From Thauera sedimentorum (GTDB taxonomy: Bacteria > Pseudomonadota > Gammaproteobacteria > Burkholderiales > Rhodocyclaceae), in contig NZ_JACTAH010000002.1 of the NCBI RefSeq assembly GCF_014489115.1, positions 1,537,129 through 1,601,128 of the forward strand: DNA of 64,000 nt, read 5' to 3'. Position 1 is the stretch's first letter. The number at the start of each line of letters is the position of its first letter. Shown here piece after piece: positions 39,492 through 48,503 of this stretch. The notes under the pieces were generated by a model. The model worked only from the letters and a program-made list of their open reading frames with translations, was not told the DNA's origin and did no database searches. A program made the position numbers and the translations under genes.

Positions 39492-41468
39492 ATGAAGGGC
39501 AACTCGCCACGCCGGGGCGTGGCCACCGAAACGCGCATCGCACGCACCGCCTACGGCGGGCTGGCGGTGCTGGTCGCGCTTCCGTTCATCGTTGTCGGCA
39601 CCTATTTCGCACTGGCCGGCTTCGGCGTGCTGCCGTTGCCCGGGCGGGCGCATGCGCCGCTGTGGGTGATCGGCGCCGTTGGCGTGGCCTTCGCGCTCGC
39701 CGGGGCGGTACTGTGCGGCCACGGCCTGCGCGGCCTGCTCGCAGCCCGCCGTATCAGGATGCAGCGCAGTCGCCACGCCGACCGCCCATGGCTGCTCGAC
39801 TACCCCTGGGACCCGTGCGGTGTCACCGACGGCGGCGCGGCACGCTGGGGACAGACGCTGCTTGGCGTGGTGCTGTTTGGTGCATTGCTGGTGCCCTTGA
39901 ACTGGTGGGCCTTCCTCAGCGACGACGGCCGCTTCGTGGTGCGCGCGCTGGTCGGTTTTTTCGACATCGCCTGGCTGCTCGGCGCGGTGGTGGCTGCCTA
40001 CCGGTTCGTCCAGTACCTCAAGTACGGCACCAGCCGGCTGTCCTTCGGCGCCTTCCCATTCCGCCCCGGTGGCCGGGTCGAGCTTGGCTTCTCCCCCAAC
40101 CGCTTCGCGCGCCTGGATCTCGTGCTGCGCTTCGTCGAGGAGTGGTACGAGGCCAGCGGGCAGGGCAAACACCGCACCATCCACCACCGCGCCCGCGAGC
40201 TTTTCCGGCGCGAATGGACGCTGTCGCCGCCGGCCGGCGCGCGCGAGGCGGCGATCGCCTTCGATCTGCCGGATGAACCGGAGCTTCTGACCCGTCTGCA
40301 GGCCGACCCGCGGGTGCGCTACTGGGAGCTGCAGGTGAGCGCCGCGCAACCGGGCATCGACTTCCACGCGGCGTATCCGCTGCCGGTCTATGCCTGCGAA
40401 GCGTGGCAGGTCGGCAAGCCGCTGCGCCGCGCGCCGCTGGCCGGAGCACGCTTTCTTCGGCCCTACGCCTTCGAGCTCGGCGTGCCCGTGCTCCTGTGTG
40501 TCGCGCTGGCGGCCTTCTGGCTGCTGGCGCCCGAGCCCGCCCAGCGCGTCCTGAATGGGGCTGCGCAGTTGATCGAGCGAGTGCGCACCGCCCACGCGAT
40601 CGAGGCGATGACCGGCATCGACAAGGCCGGCATGGCGGTGCTCAGCGGGCCGGACGGGCGCATGTGGGCGCTGGGGAAGTACACGCTGGCGCGTTACCAG
40701 GGCGACGAGCCGGAACTGCTGCTCGACGCAGCCAGCTACCGGGCGCGTTTCGGGCGTCGCGTCGATGCGCTGTCCGCGCTCCAGGTGGTCGGCGCGGACG
40801 AGGCCTGGGTCGGCTCGTGGTACGGCGAATTGTTGCACTATCGCGCCGGCAAATGGCGGATGGCCGCCGCGCGCGGCGCACCGCTCGCACGCCGCGTTCA
40901 TGCGCTGGCCGTGCATCGCGGCACGCTCCTCGTGGCCGGCGGCGATGGTCTGTGGCAGATGGACGGCGACGGCGAGCTGCGCCCGGTGACGGGCCTGCCG
41001 GCGGGTGCCGCCCAAGCGCTCGAAGCGACGGCGGACGGTGTGCTGTATGCCGCGCTGGGGGCCGAGGTGTGGCAGCTGACCGGCGAGACCTGGCGGCCGT
41101 TGTGGGCGGGAGCCGATGGAGCGGCCGAAGTGACCGCGCTGCGCGCCGAGGCCGGCCGCCTGCTGGTGGCCACGCGAGGCGGGCTCTTCCTGCTCGATGC
41201 CGACGGGCGGGAGGTCGAGCACCTGCTGTCGGGCGAGCATCTCACCTCGGTCGTCGTGGCCGATGGCGGATACTGGCTTGGCGCATGGCGACGAGGCCTG
41301 CTGCGCGTCGATGGTGCGCGCAGCCGCCAGTTCGAGCGAGCGGACGGCTTGCCCGATCCGGACGTCAACGCACTTGCTGCCGATGGTCGTGGCAGGCTGT
41401 GGATTGCCACCTATGGTGCGGGTCTGCAGCGCGCCGAGATGTCGGTGCTTCTCAGCGTCAAGGAGTGA
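39492..41468 (+). CDS. multi-pass membrane protein fused to a beta-propeller, DUF3592-like
   Basis: I do not recognise a function. The 658-residue product has about four hydrophobic helices in its first 175 residues, a soluble domain (about 175-325; RVELGFSPNRFARLDLVLRF), a fifth helix (about 331-350), and a C-terminal region (about 385-650) of 40-residue WD/propeller-like repeats (AWVGSWYGELLHYRAGKW, LLVAGGDGLWQMDGDGEL, LLVATRGGLFLLDADGRE, YWLGAWRRGLLRVDGA, LWIATYGAGLQRA), as in two-component regulator propellers. The front part resembles DUF3592 membrane proteins. It precedes dnaE by 43 bases but has no obvious relation to replication. Confidence 0.75.
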   Translation: MKGNSPRRGVATETRIARTAYGGLAVLVALPFIVVGTYFALAGFGVLPLPGRAHAPLWVIGAVGVAFALAGAVLCGHGLRGLLAARRIRMQRSRHADRPWLLDYPWDPCGVTDGGAARWGQTLLGVVLFGALLVPLNWWAFLSDDGRFVVRALVGFFDIAWLLGAVVAAYRFVQYLKYGTSRLSFGAFPFRPGGRVELGFSPNRFARLDLVLRFVEEWYEASGQGKHRTIHHRARELFRREWTLSPPAGAREAAIAFDLPDEPELLTRLQADPRVRYWELQVSAAQPGIDFHAAYPLPVYACEAWQVGKPLRRAPLAGARFLRPYAFELGVPVLLCVALAAFWLLAPEPAQRVLNGAAQLIERVRTAHAIEAMTGIDKAGMAVLSGPDGRMWALGKYTLARYQGDEPELLLDAASYRARFGRRVDALSALQVVGADEAWVGSWYGELLHYRAGKWRMAAARGAPLARRVHALAVHRGTLLVAGGDGLWQMDGDGELRPVTGLPAGAAQALEATADGVLYAALGAEVWQLTGETWRPLWAGADGAAEVTALRAEAGRLLVATRGGLFLLDADGREVEHLLSGEHLTSVVVADGGYWLGAWRRGLLRVDGARSRQFERADGLPDPDVNALAADGRGRLWIATYGAGLQRAEMSVLLSVKE

Positions 41469-41497
41469 CGTCGGCGCGACGGCGTCGGCGGCTCGGG

Positions 41498-41503
41498 TAG
41501 AAT
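41498..41503 (+). promoter_or_regulatory. putative -10 element of dnaE, eight bases from the ATG
   Basis: TAGAAT ends eight bases before the dnaE ATG, so transcription would begin at or near the start codon. No ribosome-binding site precedes the ATG. Confidence 0.35.
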
Positions 41504-41511
41504 TCCGCCCC

Positions 41512-44500
41512 ATGACCGCCCAGCTTCCAAATCCCTCCGAACCCCGTTTCGTCCACCTGCGCATGCACACCGAGTTCTCGGTGGTGGACGGCATCGTGCA
41601 GATCGATCAGGTCCTGAAGGCCGCTGCCGATGACGGCATGCCGGCGCTCGGGATTTCCGACCTGGCCAACCTGTTCGGCATGGTCAAGTTCTACAAGGGC
41701 GCGCGCGGGCGGGGCATCAAGCCCATCGTCGGCGTGGACGCGTGGATCACCAACGACGCCGAGCGCGACAAGCCCACGCGCGTGCTGCTGATCTGCAAGA
41801 ACCGCGAAGGCTACGGCCAGCTGTGCGAGCTGCTCACCCGCGCCTTCCTGGACAACAAGTACCGCGGGCGCGCGGAACTGCGCCGCGACTGGTTCGAGGG
41901 CGGCGCGGCGAGCGGGCTGATCTGCCTGTCCGGTGCGATGCACGGCGACATTGGGGTGGCGCTGGCCAACGGCAATGCCGCGCAGGCGGAGGAGCTCGCG
42001 GCGGAGTGGGCGCGCCTGTTCCCGGGCGCCTTCTACATAGAGCTGCAGCGCGCCGGCCACCCCGGCACCGAGCGCTACATCCGCCAGGCGGTGCAGATCG
42101 CCGGCAAGCTGGGCCTGCCGGTGGTGGCCACCCATCCGGTGCGGTTCCTGAAGCCGGACGACTTCCGCGCCCACGAGGCGCGGGTGTGCATCGCCGAAGG
42201 CTACGTGCTGGCCGACAAGCGGCGGCCGAAGAACTTCACCGAGGAGCAATACTTCAAGAGCCAGGCGCAGATGTGCGAGCTGTTCGCCGACCTGCCCGAG
42301 GCGCTGGAGAACGCGGTGGAGATCGCCCGGCGCTGCTCGCTGACCGTGCAGTTGGGCAAGAACTTCCTGCCGCTGTTCCCGACCCCGGACGGCATGAGCC
42401 TGGACGATTTCCTGGTGCTGGAGGCCAAGCGCGGCCTGGAAGAGCGTCTCGCCCAGCTCTACCCGGAAGCCGGGGAGCGCGAGCGCCAGCGCCCGCGCTA
42501 CGAGGAACGCCTCAAGTTCGAGACCGACACCATCATCCAGATGGGCTTCCCGGGCTACTTCCTGATCGTGGCGGACTTCATCCAGTGGGCCAAGAACAAC
42601 GGCGTGCCGGTGGGGCCGGGGCGCGGCTCGGGCGCCGGTTCGCTGGTGGCCTATTCTCTGAAGATCACCGACCTCGATCCGTTGGAGTACGCCCTGCTGT
42701 TCGAGCGCTTCCTCAACCCGGAGCGGGTGTCCATGCCCGACTTCGACATCGACTTCTGCCAGGACAACCGCTACCGCGTCATCGAATACGTGCGCGAGCG
42801 CTACGGCAAGGAGGCGGTGAGCCAGATCGCCACCTTCGGCACCATGGCCTCCAAGGCGGTGGTGCGCGACGTCGGCCGCGTGCTCGACCTGCCCTACGGC
42901 CTGTGCGACCGTCTCTCCAAGCTGATCCCGATCGAAGGCGCCAAGCCGGTCTCGCTCGCCAAGGCCTACGAGATGGAGCCGCAGATCGGCGAGATGATGA
43001 AGGACGGCAACGACGGCGAGGCCATCCAGACCCTGTGGGGCCTGGCCGAGCCGCTCGAAGGCCTCACCCGCGGCGTCGGCATGCACGCCGGCGGCGTGCT
43101 GATCGCGCCGGGCAAGCTCACCGACTTCTGCCCGCTCTACATCGCCGACGGCGACGACGCCACGCCGGTGTCGCAGTTCGACAAGGACGACGTGGAAGCG
43201 GTCGGCCTGGTGAAGTTCGACTTCCTCGGCCTGCGCAACCTAACGATTATCGAGCTCGCGCTCGATTACGTGCAGCGCCTGGAAGGGAGCCGCATCGACC
43301 TGATGAGCCTGGGCTTCGAGGACCCTGCCGCCTATCAGATCCTCAAGGACGCCAACACCACGGCGATCTTCCAGGTCGAATCGGACGGCATGAAGAAGCT
43401 CCTCAAGAAGCTCGCCCCCGACCGCTTCGAAGACATCATCGCGGTGCTCGCGCTCTACCGCCCGGGGCCGCTCGGCTCCGGCATGGTGGACGACTTCATC
43501 CTGCGCAAGAAAGGCCAGCAGGAGATCGACTACTTCCACCCGGACCTGAAAGCCTGCCTGGAGCCGACCTACGGCGTCATCGTGTACCAGGAACAGGTGA
43601 TGCAGATCAGCCAGATCATCGGCGGCTACACCCTGGGCGGCGCGGACATGCTGCGGCGCGCGATGGGCAAGAAGAAAGCCGACGAGATGGCCAAGCACCG
43701 CGCCACCATCGCGGAAGGCGCGCAAAAGAAGGGCTACGACCCGGCACTGGCCGAACAGCTCTTCGACCTGATGACCAAGTTTGCGGAGTACGGCTTCAAC
43801 AAGTCGCACACCGCGGCCTACGCCGTGGTCACCTACCACACCGCCTGGCTCAAGGCCCACCACTGTGCGGCCTTCATGGCGGCGACGATGTCGTCCGACC
43901 TGGACAACACCGACACCATCAAGATCTTCTACGAGGACACGCTGGCCAACCGCATCAAGGTGCTGCCGCCGGACGTGAACGAATCCGACTACCGCTTCGT
44001 GCCGGTCGACCGCAAGACCATCCGTTATGGACTGGGTGCGGTAAAGGGCTGCGGCGAGCCGGCGGTGCGCGCCATCCTCGGCGCACGTGAAAAGGGTGGC
44101 GCCTTCCGCGACCTGTTCGATTTCTGCGAGCGCGTCGACCGCCGCATGGTCAACCGCCGGGTCATCGAGGCGCTGATCCGCGCCGGGGCGATGGACACGC
44201 TCCCCGGCCACCAGGGCATCGACCGCGCGCAGTTGGTGGCCACCGTCGGCCTGGCGATGGAGGCGGCCGAGCAGGCCGCGGCCAACGCGCTGCAAGGCGG
44301 GCTGTTCGACATGATCCCGGAAGCGGCCGGCGCCGCGCCCGAGTTCGCCAAGGTGCGCCTGTGGTCCGAGCGCGACCGCCTCAAGGAAGAGAAGACCGCG
44401 ATCGGTTTCTTCCTCTCCGGCCACCCGTTCAACGCCTTCAAGAGCGAAGTGCGGCGCTTCGTGCGCCGCCCGCTGTCGCAGCTCGAACCCTCGCGCGAGC

Positions 44501-45021
44501 CGGTGAGCATGGCCGGGGTGGTGATGGAAGTGCGCACCAAGATGGGCAGCCGCGGCAAGATGGCCTTCATCCAGCTCGACGACGGCAGCCAGCCGCGCGA
44601 GGTGGCGGTGTACTCCGAGGTGCTGGACGCCAACCGCGGCAAGATCGTCACCGACGAGGTGCTGGTGGTCGAGGGCAAGGTCAGCAAGGACGACTTCAAC
44701 GGCGAGGGCGGCCTGCGCATCATCGCCGACCGCCTGTACACCCTGGGCGAGGCGCGCGCGCGCCATGCCCGCGCGCTGCAGGTCTGCATCAATGGCGAGG
44801 TGCCGGCCGCCGGCGGCGCGGTGGCCGCGGCCGAGCGCCTGCAGGGGCTGCTGTCACCTTTCCGCGACGGCGGCTGCCCGGTGCGGGTGCGCTACCGCAA
44901 CGCCGAGGCCGAGGCCGACCTGCCGTTCGGCGAGGGCTGGCGGGTGCGTCCGGAGGACGCGCTGCTGGAGAGCCTGCGCGAATGGCTGCCGCCGGAGGCG
45001 GTTGAAGTGCTCTATTCCTGA
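41512..45021 (+). CDS. dnaE: DNA polymerase III subunit alpha
   Basis: The catalytic replicative polymerase, 1169 residues. The PHP domain (about 10-280; VHLRMHTEFSVVDG) has lost some metal-binding residues, as usual in proteobacterial DnaE. The polymerase core follows, with the catalytic aspartates D410 and D412 in PDFDIDFCQDNR, the fingers, the helix-hairpin-helix region, then an OB fold (about 1000-1080; VSMAGVVMEVRTKMGSRGKM) and the tau-binding C-terminus. The ATG at 41512 fits homologues; it lacks a Shine-Dalgarno sequence. Its stop overlaps that of the convergent kinase gene by ten bases. Confidence 0.96.
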   Translation: MTAQLPNPSEPRFVHLRMHTEFSVVDGIVQIDQVLKAAADDGMPALGISDLANLFGMVKFYKGARGRGIKPIVGVDAWITNDAERDKPTRVLLICKNREGYGQLCELLTRAFLDNKYRGRAELRRDWFEGGAASGLICLSGAMHGDIGVALANGNAAQAEELAAEWARLFPGAFYIELQRAGHPGTERYIRQAVQIAGKLGLPVVATHPVRFLKPDDFRAHEARVCIAEGYVLADKRRPKNFTEEQYFKSQAQMCELFADLPEALENAVEIARRCSLTVQLGKNFLPLFPTPDGMSLDDFLVLEAKRGLEERLAQLYPEAGERERQRPRYEERLKFETDTIIQMGFPGYFLIVADFIQWAKNNGVPVGPGRGSGAGSLVAYSLKITDLDPLEYALLFERFLNPERVSMPDFDIDFCQDNRYRVIEYVRERYGKEAVSQIATFGTMASKAVVRDVGRVLDLPYGLCDRLSKLIPIEGAKPVSLAKAYEMEPQIGEMMKDGNDGEAIQTLWGLAEPLEGLTRGVGMHAGGVLIAPGKLTDFCPLYIADGDDATPVSQFDKDDVEAVGLVKFDFLGLRNLTIIELALDYVQRLEGSRIDLMSLGFEDPAAYQILKDANTTAIFQVESDGMKKLLKKLAPDRFEDIIAVLALYRPGPLGSGMVDDFILRKKGQQEIDYFHPDLKACLEPTYGVIVYQEQVMQISQIIGGYTLGGADMLRRAMGKKKADEMAKHRATIAEGAQKKGYDPALAEQLFDLMTKFAEYGFNKSHTAAYAVVTYHTAWLKAHHCAAFMAATMSSDLDNTDTIKIFYEDTLANRIKVLPPDVNESDYRFVPVDRKTIRYGLGAVKGCGEPAVRAILGAREKGGAFRDLFDFCERVDRRMVNRRVIEALIRAGAMDTLPGHQGIDRAQLVATVGLAMEAAEQAAANALQGGLFDMIPEAAGAAPEFAKVRLWSERDRLKEEKTAIGFFLSGHPFNAFKSEVRRFVRRPLSQLEPSREPVSMAGVVMEVRTKMGSRGKMAFIQLDDGSQPREVAVYSEVLDANRGKIVTDEVLVVEGKVSKDDFNGEGGLRIIADRLYTLGEARARHARALQVCINGEVPAAGGAVAAAERLQGLLSPFRDGGCPVRVRYRNAEAEADLPFGEGWRVRPEDALLESLREWLPPEAVEVLYS

Positions 45022-46295
45022 ATACTGCGAGTGGCGTCCGGCAGGAAGAGCAGATCCAGCACTGTACCGCCGGCGTCGCTGCGACGGATCTGTAGCAGCC
45101 AGCCCAGGCGCTCGCAGATCAGCCGGACGATGAACAGCCCCAGGCCGTCGTCGGGCACATGGCGGTCGCCGGGGCTAGCGAGGCGCTTCCGTACCCGGTC
45201 CGGCAGACCTTCGCCTTCGTCGGCAATGCTCAGGCTGTGCGCGCCCAGATCGATGCGTACAGCCCCGCGGGTGTGGCGCAATGCGTTCTGCAGCAGGTTG
45301 CGCAGCAGCATCCGCACCAGTGCGGGGTCGGCCGCCACCACCGGCCCCGGCTGTGCCGTCCGCAGATGCACCCTGGAGCGCTGTGCCGGGGTGCCGCAGT
45401 TCTGTTGTTCCACCAGCCCCTTCAGGGCAGCCGCCAGGTCCACCTGCTCGAGCTGTTCGTCTTTGTCCGCGCGGCGTGCGAGCTTGAGAAGGGCTTCTAC
45501 GTCGGCGCGCATCTCGTCCGCCGCGCGACGGATGCGCGCGACGGTGTCGCGGTCCGCCGCACCGAGGGAGTCGCGCTGCTCGAGCACATCAAGGGCGCCC
45601 GAGATCACCGCCACCGGCGTGCGCAGTTCGTGGCTGGCCAGGCTGACCAGCGATTTCTCTCTCTGCACGTAGGCGTCCAACTCGGCGAGCAGGCGGTTCA
45701 GCATGTCGGCGATGTCGGCGAGTTCCGCCTCCCGATAGTGGGTCTCGAGGCGGGCGAACGGCGTACCGGGGCGGATGCGCGCAATGTGTCGGGTAAGCTC
45801 TTGCAGGGGCGCGACGATACGACGCGTGCCGAGGCGCGCGAGCAGCAGCGCCAGCGCCAGGGCCGCGATGGCGAAGGCTGCCAGGCCGACCTGCAGCACC
45901 GTCTCGCGGCTTTCCATCAGAGTGATGTCCTGTGCCAGGTAGAGCACGCCCGGCGGGGTAGCGGTGCGCTCGATGGAGAGCAGGTAGGTGCGTTCGCCGA
46001 CTTGCACCTCCGCTGAGAACGGGACGCTGCGGTGGAGAAAAAGCGCGGGCAGTGCGTCCGGGCTGGCGCCCGCGGGCAGGTAGGTGGCGGTGAGCACCGC
46101 AGTCTGCCAGCTCTGCGGCTGCGGCCCGGTGATCGCCGCTTGGAGGAAGTCGCGCTCCAGCGCCAGTTCGCGAAGCAGGATGGTGTCCTCCACGTCCTCG
46201 TACACATAGTCCACCGCCACCAGCGTCACCAGCACGTTGATCAGGCCAATGACGAGGATGGTGCGGAACAGCCGGCGGGAGAGCGAAGCCTTCAT
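45012..46295 (-). CDS. colS: ColS/PmrB-like sensor histidine kinase
   Basis: A 427-residue membrane kinase. TM1 is at about 9-29, a periplasmic domain of about 100 residues begins with VYEDVEDTIL, containing an ExxE motif (E33 and E36) like those that bind iron or zinc in PmrB and ColS. TM2 is at about 135-155, HAMP follows, then HisKA with H222 (SLASHELRTP) and HATPase_c motifs N (LLRNLLQNALRH), G1 (IADEGEGLP) and G2 (DDGLGLFIVR). It is the last gene of a minus-strand group beginning with the ColR-like regulator, with the methyltransferase and LPS kinase genes between. The name is by resemblance. Confidence 0.82.
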   Translation of the reverse strand: MKASLSRRLFRTILVIGLINVLVTLVAVDYVYEDVEDTILLRELALERDFLQAAITGPQPQSWQTAVLTATYLPAGASPDALPALFLHRSVPFSAEVQVGERTYLLSIERTATPPGVLYLAQDITLMESRETVLQVGLAAFAIAALALALLLARLGTRRIVAPLQELTRHIARIRPGTPFARLETHYREAELADIADMLNRLLAELDAYVQREKSLVSLASHELRTPVAVISGALDVLEQRDSLGAADRDTVARIRRAADEMRADVEALLKLARRADKDEQLEQVDLAAALKGLVEQQNCGTPAQRSRVHLRTAQPGPVVAADPALVRMLLRNLLQNALRHTRGAVRIDLGAHSLSIADEGEGLPDRVRKRLASPGDRHVPDDGLGLFIVRLICERLGWLLQIRRSDAGGTVLDLLFLPDATRSIQE

Positions 46296-46313
46296 CGGGG
46301 CCGGATCACGGAG

Positions 46314-47012
46314 TCAGAGTGCCACGAGTGCGCGCGCGTGTGCGTCTAGCAGGAGCTGCCAGTCGTCGGGGGACAGGAAGCGCTGGTGTCGTTGAAGTTG
46401 CTCCAGATCATGCCGGGCGGCCTGCCTTCGGGTGAATCGCATGCGCATTTTCTCCAGATCGAGCAGGGCAACCTGCGGCAAGTCGGTGCTGTCGAAGCGG
46501 ATCATAACGTGCTTGCCGTACAGGCAGCTGTGCTGCAGGCGGGCACGATGCAGGTGACCTAGCGCATGGCCGATGGCGCTGGCGACCGCCCGACGTTCGC
46601 TCGCCGAGCCGGCGGGCAAGGCATCCAGCGCGTGGTAGCCGCTCAGCGCGGAGGTGACGAGCACCGCCTGCATGCCTTCGGCCGTGCGGCGGGTGCCATG
46701 AAAGAGCGGCTTCGGTGCGGGGATGCCCAACCCGGCAAGGCGTTGAAGACAATGCCACTCTCGACTCGCCGTCGGACTGCCCAGCGGATGGCGGAGGCTG
46801 CGGTACAGGTGGTTGCACTGTCGCTTGATGTAGACCTCTTCGCCGTCGACGATGGCACGTACCACGCCGCTCCATCCGTTGCGCCGCTGGTTGGGTGCTT
46901 CCACCCAGTCGCCGGGCAATGACCACCAATAATCGAAGGGATGAAATTCCCGCTGGCGATCGCGAGCTGTGTGGGCGTGTGTGTAGTGACGCTCAGGCGC
47001 GGCGTAGTACAT
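46314..47012 (-). CDS. InaA/WarB-type lipopolysaccharide kinase-like protein
   Basis: A 232-residue protein of the protein-kinase-like LPS core kinase group (Kdo kinase/InaA/RfaP). The nucleotide-binding lysine is in VYIKRQ, the helical region LYRSLRHPLGSPTASREW is typical of InaA, and the catalytic segments appear as HLHRARLQHSCLYGKHVMIRF and ALLDLEKMRMR. It should phosphorylate LPS inner core or a similar sugar in the cytoplasm before export. It overlaps the methyltransferase gene by 20 bases. In Pseudomonas, ColRS controls a paired methyltransferase and InaA kinase (warA-warB), which matches this neighbourhood. Confidence 0.83.
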   Translation of the reverse strand: MYYAAPERHYTHAHTARDRQREFHPFDYWWSLPGDWVEAPNQRRNGWSGVVRAIVDGEEVYIKRQCNHLYRSLRHPLGSPTASREWHCLQRLAGLGIPAPKPLFHGTRRTAEGMQAVLVTSALSGYHALDALPAGSASERRAVASAIGHALGHLHRARLQHSCLYGKHVMIRFDSTDLPQVALLDLEKMRMRFTRRQAARHDLEQLQRHQRFLSPDDWQLLLDAHARALVAL

Positions 47013-47685
47013 ATACGCGCCACATTGATTGTCCGGGGAGGAAATCCAGCCGTGCGACGATCTCGAAGCCCGCGAAGGCGAACTCGGCCTCGGCGGTAGT
47101 GCGGGGAATCACGTAGCGATTCTGGTATCCGCTCTTGCCACGCGCCCGGCGCCGCGCTTCCTGACGTTTGCGGCGCCAGGCCATGTAGTTGCCATCCACC
47201 CATAGGGACACGATGACGGTGTCGCGGGTCACGCGATGGAATTCGCGCAGCATCGCGAGCCGGTGCTCCGGCTGGCCGATGTGGTGCAGCAGGCGCATGC
47301 AGAAGATGCTGTCGACCGCCCGGTCCGGCAGGCCGATCGCAAAGGCCGAGGTCTGCAGCGGGCGGATGCGCTCCAGCAGGCGGGGGGCTGCATTGCGTAC
47401 CGCGACGTCGAGCATTGCAGCGGAGTTGTCGGCAGCGATGATCAGGCGTTCCGGGTGCTCCGCCAGAGTGTTCCAGAAGCGGCCGGCGCCGCAGGGCAGG
47501 TCCAGCACCTGTTGCGGCTGGCCGGCCAGTGCCAGTGCGCGGCGGGCCAGTTGTTGGTCGCGCAGATTGGTGAGGCGTCTCCGCAGGCTGCCACGATGCT
47601 TATCGAAGTACGACTGTGAATGTTGCGGGTCGTACTTGGCGGAGAACGGAAGTTCGATCCGGTTGTTGCTGTCGGTCGCGGGCAT
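46993..47685 (-). CDS. WarA-like class I SAM-dependent methyltransferase
   Basis: A 230-residue methyltransferase: motif I VLDLPCGAGRFW, motif II-like IIAADNSAAML, a post-motif IFCMRLLHHI, and a basic insert (AWRRKRQEARRRARGKSGYQNRYVI) that could contact an acidic envelope lipid or LPS intermediate. The neighbour InaA-like kinase overlaps it by 20 bases, and both would be translated from one message. In Pseudomonas putida the ColR-controlled warA encodes a methyltransferase beside an InaA kinase, so a role in LPS core modification is inferred. The hexamer array at 47733-47771 precedes it. Confidence 0.8.
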   Translation of the reverse strand: MPATDSNNRIELPFSAKYDPQHSQSYFDKHRGSLRRRLTNLRDQQLARRALALAGQPQQVLDLPCGAGRFWNTLAEHPERLIIAADNSAAMLDVAVRNAAPRLLERIRPLQTSAFAIGLPDRAVDSIFCMRLLHHIGQPEHRLAMLREFHRVTRDTVIVSLWVDGNYMAWRRKRQEARRRARGKSGYQNRYVIPRTTAEAEFAFAGFEIVARLDFLPGQSMWRVYVLRRA

Positions 47686-47732
47686 GGCGGGTTCCGAGTG
47701 GTGCTAGAGCCGCCAAGGCTATTCGGGTGCAG

Positions 47733-47771
47733 GTGAAGGAAAGGTCGGGCAGATGTGAAGAAATCGTTGGG
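47733..47771 (-). promoter_or_regulatory. four hexamers at 11-bp period upstream of the methyltransferase, candidate ColR/PmrA-type sites
   Basis: On the plus strand GTGAAG (47733), GTCGGG (47744), GTGAAG (47755) and GTTGGG (47766) are each separated by exactly five bases. Read on the minus strand these are CTTCAC-type half-sites such as OmpR-family dimers use (PmrA: CTTAAG-N5-CTTAAG). They lie 48-86 bases upstream of the methyltransferase start, in the spacer after the regulator gene. Confidence 0.5.
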
Positions 47772-47780
47772 CGGAGCCTG

Positions 47781-48452
47781 TCAGTGCTCAGCGAGGCGGT
47801 AGCCGATACCATGCACCGTGTGCAGAAGGGGGCTTCCGAATGGTTTGTCGATCTGTTGGCGCAGGGCGTGAACGTGGCTGCGCAAGGCATCACTGTCAGG
47901 CGGGTCGTCACCCCATACCGCCTCCTCCAGCACCTCGCGCCGGACCACGGCCGGGCTTCTCTGCATCAACGCAGCGAGCAATCTGAGACCGATCGGGCCG
48001 GGGTGTACCGACGTCCCGGCGCGTGTGACTTCGAGCGTGTCGAGGTTGTAGCAAAGATCGCCTACCTGAAGGGTGTGCTGCAGACCGCCCGTGCTGCGTT
48101 TGAGTACCGCCTGGATGCGTGCGGCCAGTTCGGGGAGGGCGAACGGCTTGGTGAGGTAGTCGTCTGCACCGGTGCGGAAACCCTGCAGGCGGTCGTCCAG
48201 TGCATCGCGGGCGGTGAGCATGATCACCGGCACGGCCTTGCGCTCGCCCTCGCGCAGGCGTTCGCAGAGGGTGAAGCCGTCGATGCCCGGCAGCATGATG
48301 TCGAGCACGATCAGGTCGTAATGCTGGGTTGCCGCAAGATGCAGGCCGGTTAGGCCGTCGGCGGCGCAATCGACGGTGTAACCCTTCAGGCTCAGATAAT
48401 CGGCGAGATTGGCCAGGATGTCGCGGTTGTCTTCGATGACCAGTAGGCGCAT
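47781..48452 (-). CDS. colR: ColR/PmrA-like OmpR-family response regulator
   Basis: A 223-residue two-domain regulator. The receiver (1-120) has acidic E7-D8, phospho-acceptor D51 (LIVLDIMLPG), T81 region and K103 in DDYLTKPFALPEL. The winged-helix DNA-binding domain (130-223) shows EVLEEAVWGDDPPDSDALRSHVHALRQQID and the terminal GIGYRLA typical of the OmpR family. It begins the cotranscribed order regulator-methyltransferase-kinase-sensor. The partner is almost certainly the histidine kinase at 45012-46295. Confidence 0.88.
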   Translation of the reverse strand: MRLLVIEDNRDILANLADYLSLKGYTVDCAADGLTGLHLAATQHYDLIVLDIMLPGIDGFTLCERLREGERKAVPVIMLTARDALDDRLQGFRTGADDYLTKPFALPELAARIQAVLKRSTGGLQHTLQVGDLCYNLDTLEVTRAGTSVHPGPIGLRLLAALMQRSPAVVRREVLEEAVWGDDPPDSDALRSHVHALRQQIDKPFGSPLLHTVHGIGYRLAEH

Positions 48453-48503
48453 GGGAGGATCGTGAAGAAAGCTTGCGGTGGGCGCTGCACCCGGCCGCGC
48501 GGA

